A stretch of 64,000 bases of DNA. Origin: Fodinibacter sp963763015. GTDB lineage: Bacteria; Actinomycetota; Actinomycetes; Actinomycetales; Dermatophilaceae. The notes below the pieces were generated by a model. The model did not search any database and had not been told where the DNA came from. It saw only the letters and a program-made list of their open reading frames with translations. The position numbers and the translations under genes are program-made. The DNA lies in assembly GCA_963763015.1 (NCBI GenBank), contig CAVXML010000011.1, positions 558,001 through 622,000 on the forward strand. Direction: 5' to 3'. Shown one piece after another: positions 57,592-64,000 of this stretch. Every line of letters starts with the position of its first letter. Position 1 is the first letter of the stretch.

Positions 57592-58499
57592 CAGACCGGA
57601 GCCCCGACGGGCTCGGACTGACCGGGCAGAAGGGCCGCACCGATCGCGGCGACCGGGACGCCGCCCTCGAGGACCCGGATCCTCGAGACGAGGTCGAGCC
57701 GTCGCAGGAACGGTGAGCCGGCGGCGCGCCGGCCGATGTCGGCGCCGACCGCCTCCTCGAGCTCCGAGCGGTCGCGTGCCAGCCCTCCGCCGATGACGAC
57801 GAGCTCGGCGCCGGTGACCACGAGCACCTGCACGGCGAGCGCGATCCCGTGCGCGAGGGTCTCGACGACCTCGCCCGCGAGGGGGTCGCCGCTCGAGGCG
57901 GCCGGGAAGAGGTCGCCGGCCGGGCGGGGCCACAACCGGAGCAGAGCCGTGCCCGACGCGATCGTCTCGAGGCACCCCCGCTGTCCGCACGAGCACGGGA
58001 TGCCGGTCCCCACCGGGATGTGCCCGATCTCGCCGGCCGCTCCACCCGCGCCACGGACGACCCGGCCCCGGTGCACGAACGCAGCGGCGAGCCCGGTGCC
58101 CACGTTGAGGTACGCCGTCGTGCCGGTCGGGACCTCCGGACGGACCGAATGGTGCGCGCCCAACGCGGCTGCCTTGACGTCGTTGTCGACACTGGGGCGC
58201 CGGCCGGTGGCGGCTTCGATGCCCCCGGCGAGGTCGAGGGAGGGCACGGCGAGGTTCACCGCATGCCTCGCCCACCCCGTGTCGGGATCGACGAGGCCGG
58301 GCATGCACGCGCCCACCGAGTCGATGACGCCCCAGCCGCCGACGTCCGCGACGGCGCGGTCGGCGACGCCGACGGCGGTCGAGAGCGTCTGCGACGTCCC
58401 GCGGCCGGACGGCGCAGCGACGTGGGCGACCACCGCACCGGCGCCGTCGAGGACGAGCGCAGCGGTCTTGGTCCCGCCGATGTCGATGCCGAGCCTCAC
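57591..58499 (-). CDS. ROK-family sugar kinase, probably GlcNAc/glucosamine kinase
   Basis: A 302-residue kinase. The ATP phosphate loop is RLGIDIGGTKTAALV, the catalytic Asp is in VDNDVKAAALG, the ROK zinc site is CSCGQRGCLE with an upstream His in GEIGHIPVG, and the C-terminal adenosine loop is GGGLARDRSELE. There is no N-terminal HTH, so this is a kinase and not a repressor. Its place between NagZ and NagB suggests it phosphorylates the hexosamine released in the cell. GTG 58499 overlaps the GH3 stop (GTGA). Confidence 0.9.
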   Translation of the reverse strand: MRLGIDIGGTKTAALVLDGAGAVVAHVAAPSGRGTSQTLSTAVGVADRAVADVGGWGVIDSVGACMPGLVDPDTGWARHAVNLAVPSLDLAGGIEAATGRRPSVDNDVKAAALGAHHSVRPEVPTGTTAYLNVGTGLAAAFVHRGRVVRGAGGAAGEIGHIPVGTGIPCSCGQRGCLETIASGTALLRLWPRPAGDLFPAASSGDPLAGEVVETLAHGIALAVQVLVVTGAELVVIGGGLARDRSELEEAVGADIGRRAAGSPFLRRLDLVSRIRVLEGGVPVAAIGAALLPGQSEPVGAPV

Positions 58500-59902
58500 G
58501 CCGTCACCTCGCCCCGGAGGAGGGCGACCAGCGCACGGGCGACGACCGGTGACCCGCCGTAGGTCTCGATGTCGGCGTTCCCACGCGGCCAGCCGCACTC
58601 CACGAGGACGACGTCGTGGCCCGACCCGCGCAGTCGGTGCACGACGGCGCGGGCGGGGTGGTCGCCGCCGACCTCCCGGGCGACCACCGCCACCTTCGAC
58701 CCGGGGGGTACGCCCCCCTCGGTCACTGCCTCGCCGAGGGCGGCGGGACCCCAGGCGACCGCCCCGACCGCGAGGTTGGCCGCGGAGTCCACCTGCACGA
58801 CGGCAGGCTGTCCGCGGGCGGCGATCCAGCGCCGTGCGGCATCCGAGACGCGGAAGGCCCGTGCGACGACGTCGGGCGGGAGCGGGCCCGGGGAGTGCGG
58901 TGCCGGGAGCCCCGGGAGGGACGAGGCGGAACGGCGGGCGAGGGCACGCACCCGCTCGGCCGCCTCGGCGACCCGCTCCCGGGGGAGCCGGCCGGAGCGG
59001 ACGGCGTCGAGCACCGCGTCGCGGACCTCGACACACCTCTCCTCCGTGGTGGCCGAGCCGAGGCACAGGAGGTCCACCCCGGCCGTCAGGGCGCGCACCG
59101 CCGCCTCCGGGATGCCGGTCAGCCCACTCGCGCCGGCCATGTCGAGGGCGTCGCTCAGGACGAGCCCCTCGAAGCCCAGCTCGGCGCGCAGGAGGCCGAT
59201 GACCGTGGGGGAGAAGGTGGCCGGGCGCTCGGGGTCGAGCGCGCCGACGACGACGTGCGACGTCATGACGGTCGCCACGCCGGCGGCGACCGCGGCCCTG
59301 AACGGTGCGAGCTCGCGCTCACGGAGCACGTCGAGCGGGACGCCGACCCGGGGAAGGCCGTGGTGGGAGTCCACCGCCGTGTCACCGTGGCCGGGGAAGT
59401 GCTTGGCGCACGCGAGGACACCGGTCGACTGCAGCCCCGCCACCCAGGCGGCGGCGTGCCGACCCACCTCGGCCGGGTCGGCTCCGAAGCTCCGCACGCC
59501 GATCACCGGGTTGTCCGCCGAGGAGTTGACGTCGACGACCGGCGCGAGGTCCAGGCCGATGCCGTGTGCCACGAGCTCGGCACCGATGGCTGCCGCCGCG
59601 TCACGGGTCGTCGCCTCGTCACCGAGCCGGCCGAGCACGGCGTTCCCGACGGCGGGCGAGCCCGTCGGGTAGTGCAGGCGGGTGACGTCCCCGCCCTCCT
59701 CGTCCACGGCGAGAAGCACACCGGGCATCCGCTCCCGAAGCTCGTGGCACAGGCGGGCCAGCCCGTCGGGCCCGGTCACGTTGTCGCCGTAGAGGCACAC
59801 CGAGACCAGGCCACCCGCATGGGCGCGTTCCAGCCACGCGGGGACGCGGTTCCCGACGAAGCCGGGCTGCAGGGTCGCCGCGGCGTCGTGGGACAGGCTC
59901 AT
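58496..59902 (-). CDS. Glycoside hydrolase family 3, NagZ-like beta-N-acetylhexosaminidase
   Basis: A 468-residue enzyme. The NagZ signature KHFPGHGDTAVDSHHGLP (with the Asp/His acid-base pair) and the nucleophile Asp in SDALDMAGA are intact; LAVDEEGGDVTRLHYPTG binds the sugar. There is no signal peptide, so it acts in the cytoplasm on imported oligosaccharides or cell-wall fragments. It is longer than E. coli NagZ because of a C-terminal α/β domain (~330-468), as in two-domain GH3 enzymes. The ATG overlaps the permease stop. Confidence 0.9.
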   Translation of the reverse strand: MSLSHDAAATLQPGFVGNRVPAWLERAHAGGLVSVCLYGDNVTGPDGLARLCHELRERMPGVLLAVDEEGGDVTRLHYPTGSPAVGNAVLGRLGDEATTRDAAAAIGAELVAHGIGLDLAPVVDVNSSADNPVIGVRSFGADPAEVGRHAAAWVAGLQSTGVLACAKHFPGHGDTAVDSHHGLPRVGVPLDVLRERELAPFRAAVAAGVATVMTSHVVVGALDPERPATFSPTVIGLLRAELGFEGLVLSDALDMAGASGLTGIPEAAVRALTAGVDLLCLGSATTEERCVEVRDAVLDAVRSGRLPRERVAEAAERVRALARRSASSLPGLPAPHSPGPLPPDVVARAFRVSDAARRWIAARGQPAVVQVDSAANLAVGAVAWGPAALGEAVTEGGVPPGSKVAVVAREVGGDHPARAVVHRLRGSGHDVVLVECGWPRGNADIETYGGSPVVARALVALLRGEVTA

Positions 59903-60738
59903 CCCTTCACCGCCCCGCCGACGAGGCCGCTGCTCATCCGACCCTGGACGACGAGGAAGAAGACGATCACCGGAAGCGCGACGAGGGTCGACGCCGCCAT
60001 GACCTGACCCCAGTCGGTCTCCCGGCTGGCGCTGGCCTGGACGAACCCGCGGAGCCAGAGCGGCAGGGTGCGCGACTGCTCCTCGGTCATGATGACGAGC
60101 GCGACGGTGAACTCGTTCCACGCCTGGAGGAAGGCGTAGACGGCGGAGGCGACGAGGCCCGGGGCGAGCAGCGGGAAGGTGATCCGCAGGAACGCCTGGG
60201 TGCGCGAGAGCCCGTCGACCATGGCGGCCTCCTCGAGGTCGGCGGGCACACCGGCGACGAAGCCGCGCAGCATCCAGATCGTGAACGGCACGACGGCCGC
60301 GGTGTAGAGCACGGTCAGCCCGATGGCCTGGTTGAGCAGGCCGAGCGAGGACATCATCTTGTACTGCGCGATGAACAGGCCCTCGGCGGGGAGCATCTGG
60401 ATGAGCAGGAGGGCGAGGACGAACGAGGCGCGCCCCCGGAAGTGGAACCGGCTGATCGCCAGGGCACCCAGGAACGCCACCATGATGGCGGCGACCACGG
60501 TCGTCAGGGTGACGACGAGCGACATGCCCAGGGCCGATCCGAAGGAGGGGTCCGTGGCCACGGCGCGCAGGTTGTCCAGGGAGCCGCCGAAGGGCAGGAA
60601 CGTCGGTGCCGCGGACTGGAGGACGACGTTCGGCAGGAACGCCGAGTTCAGCATCCAGTACACGGGGAACGCCCAGACGAGGGCGAGCAGGAGGGCGAGG
60701 ACGGTGAGCAGGGTGCGGGTCGCGCGTGAGCGGCGCAT
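59899..60738 (-). CDS. Carbohydrate ABC transporter permease (MalG type)
   Basis: A 279-residue inner-membrane subunit with six helices. The EAA loop that docks the ATPase is at DLEEAAMVDGLSRTQAFLRI, followed by TFPLLAPGLVASAVYAFL and the end WNEFTVALVIM, all typical of the CUT1 family. Its ATG overlaps the stop of the partner permease by one base. No ATPase gene is present nearby, so a shared MsiK-type ATPase is expected. Confidence 0.92.
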   Translation of the reverse strand: MRRSRATRTLLTVLALLLALVWAFPVYWMLNSAFLPNVVLQSAAPTFLPFGGSLDNLRAVATDPSFGSALGMSLVVTLTTVVAAIMVAFLGALAISRFHFRGRASFVLALLLIQMLPAEGLFIAQYKMMSSLGLLNQAIGLTVLYTAAVVPFTIWMLRGFVAGVPADLEEAAMVDGLSRTQAFLRITFPLLAPGLVASAVYAFLQAWNEFTVALVIMTEEQSRTLPLWLRGFVQASASRETDWGQVMAASTLVALPVIVFFLVVQGRMSSGLVGGAVKG

Positions 60739-61688
60739 CACACGTCCTCCCTGATGAGCGAGCGCACGTAGTACCAGCTGAGAGCGACGGTGAGAACCAG
60801 GATGAGGATGCTGACCGCGCTGGCGGTGGCGAAGTCGCCCTTGCCCGTACCGAGCTGGTACACGTAGGTGCCGAGCAGGTTGGTCTCGTTGGTGACCCCG
60901 CCGGCGTCCTGGAGCAGCTTGATCTGGGTGAAGACCCGCAGGTCCCAGATGAGCTGGAGGAGCATGACGATCGAGAGCACCGGGGCGATGAGGGGCAGGA
61001 TGATGTGCCGCAGCCGCTGGATGCCGTTGGCACCGTCGAGCGCGGCGGCCTCCAGGACCTCGGTGCTGACCTGCGTGAGCCCGGCGTAGATGGACAGCGC
61101 GACGAACGGCACGCTCATCCAGACGATGATCACCGAGGCGACGACGAAGAACGACAACGGCTGGGCGAGCCAGTTGTGGCCCTGGGCGGAGTCGACGCCG
61201 AGCTGCACCAGCGCCCAGTTGAGCAGGCCACGGCGCCAGTCGACGATCCAGATCCAGACGGTCATGGCGGCGACCACCGGCATCGCCCACGCCACGAGCA
61301 GGGCCACCTGGAGGATGACCCGGGGCCAGGTGTCGAGTGCGTTCATCAGCACGGCCATCGCGCCGCCGACCGCGACGGTGACCACGGCGGTGACGATGCA
61401 GAACACGATCGAGCGGCCGACGACGGTCCACAGGTAGGGGTCCTTGACCAGGGCGGCGTAGTTGTCGAGACCGACGAACGGCGCTGGTGCGCCGAACTGC
61501 TGCATCAGCCCGTACTGCGTGAAGCTCGTGACGACCTGCCACCCGATCGGGTAGCCGAGCGCCGCGACGAGCAGGACGAGGGTGGGCGCGACGAGGATGA
61601 GGGGGAGGCGGTTGCGCCGAGGGCGGGAGGCCCGAAGTGGCGTCGTGGCCCGTGGCGTGCTCGGGGCCGTCGTCGTCCCGGTCGTCAT
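60738..61688 (-). CDS. Carbohydrate ABC transporter permease (MalF type)
   Basis: A 316-residue permease with six helices and a hydrophilic Thr/Arg-rich N-terminal tail. The EAA loop is STEVLEAAALDGANGIQRLR, and the opening LPLILVAPTLVLLVAALGYP is typical of CUT1 first permeases. It pairs with the downstream permease. ATG 61688 has GGAGG 10 bases upstream. A strong hairpin precedes the gene. Confidence 0.92.
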   Translation of the reverse strand: MTTGTTTAPSTPRATTPLRASRPRRNRLPLILVAPTLVLLVAALGYPIGWQVVTSFTQYGLMQQFGAPAPFVGLDNYAALVKDPYLWTVVGRSIVFCIVTAVVTVAVGGAMAVLMNALDTWPRVILQVALLVAWAMPVVAAMTVWIWIVDWRRGLLNWALVQLGVDSAQGHNWLAQPLSFFVVASVIIVWMSVPFVALSIYAGLTQVSTEVLEAAALDGANGIQRLRHIILPLIAPVLSIVMLLQLIWDLRVFTQIKLLQDAGGVTNETNLLGTYVYQLGTGKGDFATASAVSILILVLTVALSWYYVRSLIREDV

Positions 61689-61720
61689 GAGGGGTTCCTC
61701 CGGAGGGAGAGGGGTGGGTT

Positions 61721-61757
61721 CCCGGCGGCCGGTGCGAGGTCGCTGCCGGCCGCCGGG
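61721..61757 (-). terminator. 12-bp inverted repeat between binding-protein and permease genes
   Basis: CCCGGCGGCCGG (61721-61732) and CCGGCCGCCGGG (61746-61757) form a perfect 12-bp stem with a 13-base loop just after the binding-protein stop. Such stems commonly make the binding protein more abundant than the permeases by partial termination or RNA protection; there is no U-tract. Confidence 0.7.
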
Positions 61758-61764
61758 AGGTCGG

Positions 61765-63117
61765 TCACATCGCGTTGAGCATCGGGGTGATCTTCGCGTC
61801 GTAGACCTTCGCCAGGGCGGCGACGTCATCGGTGCCCTCGATCTTCCCGAAGAACTCCTCCAGCACCATCGAGGCCTCGACGGCGGCCCAGCCCGGCGCG
61901 GCCGGCGTCAGCTTGGAGTTGGAGGCCGAGTCGACCAGCGCCTTGGCGAACTCGTCGTTCCCGAGGGAGGAGACGTAGTCGCCGTTGGCCGGGCCGAGCC
62001 CGGCTCCACCGAGCTTGTTCTGGTACTCCTCGGAGAAGATGATCTTGAGCAGCTCCTTCGAGAGCTCCGGGTTCTTCGACTTCGCCGAGATCGCGATGTT
62101 GGACCCACCGGCGAACACCGGTGCCGGCTTGCCGTCGTTGCCCGGAAGCACGAGCGTGCCGAACTTCTCGGGGTTCCACTCGCGGACGATCTTGCCGTCC
62201 TGCTTCTTCGCGTCACCGATCGACCAGTGTGCCCAGCCCGGGGCCATGATGGTGCCGGCCGAGAGCGAGGTCTTCCCGGTGGCCGTGCCCGCCTCGTCGG
62301 TGATCACGTCGTTGTCGTTGATGTAGAGCCACGGGGTCTGGTCCTTGGCGTCGGCGGGCGCGTTGCTCGCCAGCCGCTGGATCTGCTGCAGCTGCTGCAG
62401 GCCCTTGACGGAGCTGGCGTCGGAGAGGGTCGAGACCCACGAACCGTTCTCCTTCTTGGCGAGGTCGCCGCCGTTGGCGAAGATCCACGAGATGCCGTTG
62501 CGCCAGTCCTGGCCGCCGATGAAGAAGCCGGAGAAGTTGTCGATGCCGCGGGGGTTCTTCTTCGCGACGACGGCGACGGCCGTGTTGAACTCGTCCAGGG
62601 TGGTCGGGGTGTCGACGCCGGCCTCCTTCCAGACGTCCTTGCGGGTGAACATGTAGCGCGAGCCGAAGTAGTACGGCAGCGCGTACTTCTTGCCGTCCAC
62701 GGACCCGGCCTCGACGAAGGACTGGAGCAGCTTGTCGCCGCCCAGGGCGTCGTACTGGTCGGAGATGTCGAGGAACGCGCCGACGTTCGTGAACGTCGGG
62801 CTCTGGGTGTTGCCGAGCTCGGTGACGTCGGGGGTGTTCTCGGCGTCCGGCAGGGCGGTGGTGAGCTTGGTGACGAGGTCGGGCCAGGCCTGTTCCTCGA
62901 TCTTCAGGGTGGCCCCTGTCCTTGCCTTGAAGGTGTCGGCGAGGTAGGTACGCAGCTCGTCGGGGGTGTCCCCGCCGGCGAGCCAGAGTGTGATCGTCTT
63001 GCCGGCGTTGTCCGCGGTGCTGGTGGCCGCCGGGGTGTCGGAGTCACCACCGCTCGCACAGGCGGTCAGGAGGAGCGCCACGCTGGTCAGCGCGACGATG
63101 GGCAGGCGCCGAGTCAT
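61765..63117 (-). CDS. Extracellular sugar-binding lipoprotein of an ABC transporter
   Basis: A 450-residue substrate-binding protein. The N-terminal signal MTRRLPIVALTSVALLLTAC with lipobox LTAC gives a lipid-anchored protein. KTITLWLAGGDTPDELRTYL begins the family-1 binding fold, and SRYMFTRKDVWKEAGVDTPT, NGISWIFANGG and AGTIMAPGWAHWSIGD line the cleft. Aromatic residues fit a carbohydrate, and the operon points to GlcNAc or chito-oligosaccharides (DasA/NgcE-like role). GAAAGGAC is upstream of ATG 63117. Confidence 0.92.
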   Translation of the reverse strand: MTRRLPIVALTSVALLLTACASGGDSDTPAATSTADNAGKTITLWLAGGDTPDELRTYLADTFKARTGATLKIEEQAWPDLVTKLTTALPDAENTPDVTELGNTQSPTFTNVGAFLDISDQYDALGGDKLLQSFVEAGSVDGKKYALPYYFGSRYMFTRKDVWKEAGVDTPTTLDEFNTAVAVVAKKNPRGIDNFSGFFIGGQDWRNGISWIFANGGDLAKKENGSWVSTLSDASSVKGLQQLQQIQRLASNAPADAKDQTPWLYINDNDVITDEAGTATGKTSLSAGTIMAPGWAHWSIGDAKKQDGKIVREWNPEKFGTLVLPGNDGKPAPVFAGGSNIAISAKSKNPELSKELLKIIFSEEYQNKLGGAGLGPANGDYVSSLGNDEFAKALVDSASNSKLTPAAPGWAAVEASMVLEEFFGKIEGTDDVAALAKVYDAKITPMLNAM

Positions 63118-63169
63118 TTCGGTTGTCCTTTCGGAGGGTGCTGCGGTGGTGGTGGTGGTGGGTGGTGGC

Positions 63170-64000
63170 CTAGACGACCCCCAGCTGGTCCCAGAGGACC
63201 ACTGCCGCTGCGCCCCTGAGGACGATGTCCTCGGGGGACCCGGCGAGGCGGACACGCAGCGGGGCATCGGGGTCCGCGAGCAGGCGCTCCGAGAGCGTGC
63301 GCTCGAGGACGGGAAGGACCGGAGCGAGCAGCTCCTCGGGACCGGCGAGCACGACCTCGGAGAGGTCGAGGGCGGCGACGACGGGGGCCAGGGCGACCCC
63401 GAGCCGCCGGCCGCCGACCTCGACGACGTCCTGCCCGTCCGGTGCGTCGAGTGCCGCGCGGAGCCGGGGGATCGACAGCCAGGTCTCGAGGCAGCCGCGC
63501 TTGCCGCACGGGCAGTCCTCGCCACCGTCGGTGCCCACGGTGACGTGGCCGATCTCTCCGGCGGCGTGGTGGGCTCCGGAGACTCGACGGCCACCGGTGA
63601 CGATGCCGCAGCCGACACCGCGCCCGACGTGCACGAGGACCATGTCCTCGCTTCCGGGGGAGGCGCTGAGCTCGGCCTGCGTCGCGGCATCCGAGTCGTT
63701 GGAGACCAGCACCGGCAGGCCGGTGGCCTCTGCGACGAGGCGGCGCAGCGGCACGTCGGTCCAGCCGAGGTTCGGAGCGGTGCGCACCGTGCCGTGCCGG
63801 TCCACGAGCCCCGGTGTGCCGATGCCGATGCCGAGCACGGGATGCGGAGAGCGGGCGATCGTGGCCTGGACCAGCTCGAGCACCACGGCCGGGTCCACGC
63901 CCCGGCCGGAGGCGGCGTCGACGGCCGCGGGTCGTTCCTCGCGCACCAGCACCTCACCGGTGATGTCCAGGACCGCGGCCCGCAGCCGGGCCGGCACGGA
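63170..64000 (-). CDS. ROK-family transcriptional regulator (5' end outside window)
   Basis: The visible 276 codons are the sugar-binding ROK part: VSNDSDAATQAELSASPGSE, GRGVGCGIVTGGRRVSGAHH, GEIGHVTVGTDGG and the zinc site CPCGKRGCLE. The frame continues past the right edge. What is visible starts inside the first ROK lobe, so the missing part should hold the end of the ATP loop region and, as in NagC/XylR types, an N-terminal HTH. Its position at the head of the operon makes it the likely repressor responding to the imported sugar. A (GGT)n run lies between it and the binding-protein gene. Confidence 0.82.
   Translation of the reverse strand, partial: SVPARLRAAVLDITGEVLVREERPAAVDAASGRGVDPAVVLELVQATIARSPHPVLGIGIGTPGLVDRHGTVRTAPNLGWTDVPLRRLVAEATGLPVLVSNDSDAATQAELSASPGSEDMVLVHVGRGVGCGIVTGGRRVSGAHHAAGEIGHVTVGTDGGEDCPCGKRGCLETWLSIPRLRAALDAPDGQDVVEVGGRRLGVALAPVVAALDLSEVVLAGPEELLAPVLPVLERTLSERLLADPDAPLRVRLAGSPEDIVLRGAAAVVLWDQLGVV

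Noticed and set aside
60726..61778. 350-codon plus-strand frame opposite the MalF-type permease
   Set aside because: Asp/Gly-rich shadow; the minus strand encodes a complete permease.
63145..63168. (GGT)n run between the ROK regulator and binding-protein genes
   Set aside because: Short simple repeat outside coding sequence; no evidence that it does anything.
1..64000. Search for CRISPR arrays, tRNA or rRNA genes
   Set aside because: No regularly spaced direct repeats, cloverleaf-type sequences or conserved rRNA stretches were noticed by eye; a tRNAscan or Infernal run would be decisive.

Overview
The window is high-GC DNA from an actinomycete (Actinomycetota). The signs are very GC-rich coding sequence, many GTG starts, 4-base stop/start overlaps (ATGA or GTGA), two F420/deazaflavin-type DUF385 proteins, a DUF664 DinB protein, a KorAB 2-oxoacid:ferredoxin oxidoreductase, a DUF222/HNH gene, and a striking number of apparently leaderless genes (a TAnnnT box 5-7 bases before the start codon). 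Genus cannot be fixed from the sequence alone. No rRNA, tRNA or CRISPR array was seen.

Positions 1-33,400 are an accessory patchwork of single genes with unusually many broken ones. In order: the end of a DesK/NarL-type two-component pair; DUF385 proteins around a decayed nitrilase; a VOC protein, an HtrA-type protease and a K+ channel; a wrecked strip at 6.9-9.0 kb holding an IS256 transposase stump and frameshifted ICE/phage-type genes; a RemA-like gene; assorted hydrolases, GNAT and PhzF proteins; an azoreductase with an internal deletion; a serine protease-NUC endonuclease fusion (14,408-16,390); a large secreted M14 carboxypeptidase; an APC permease, an SDR, a PLP decarboxylase, DinB, DUF4389 and DUF2784 proteins, an AlkZ-like winged-helix protein and an FAD monooxygenase.

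Positions 33,400-56,800 hold central redox functions. A minus-strand run encodes KorA-KorB-RarD-MobA. After a frameshifted HNH gene and a methyltransferase comes a complex I locus with nuoA, B, C, H, I, J, K, L, M, N. It has no nuoD, E, F or G. It is interrupted between nuoA and nuoB by a Pls/PosA-type nonribosomal peptide synthetase (adenylation, carrier and membrane/left-handed-helix C-terminus), an M1 aminopeptidase and an Sfp-type phosphopantetheinyl transferase, and between nuoB and nuoC by YrdB-like and hemerythrin genes. nuoA, nuoB and nuoC each have their own leaderless-type -10 box, so the locus appears to be several transcription units. HtpX follows nuoN.

Positions 56,800-64,000 hold a minus-strand amino-sugar uptake operon: ROK regulator (cut by the window end), sugar-binding lipoprotein, two permeases, a GH3 NagZ-like hexosaminidase, a ROK sugar kinase and NagB. 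The order suggests import of GlcNAc-containing oligosaccharides, cytoplasmic hydrolysis, phosphorylation and deamination; no nagA or ABC ATPase is in view.

Most worth following up: the protease-nuclease fusion as a possible conflict effector, and the synthetase/aminopeptidase/PPTase cassette inside a nuoDEFG-less complex I locus, whose adenylation code as I align it (DAESIGTVVK) resembles lysine codes and so suggests a polylysine-type product.
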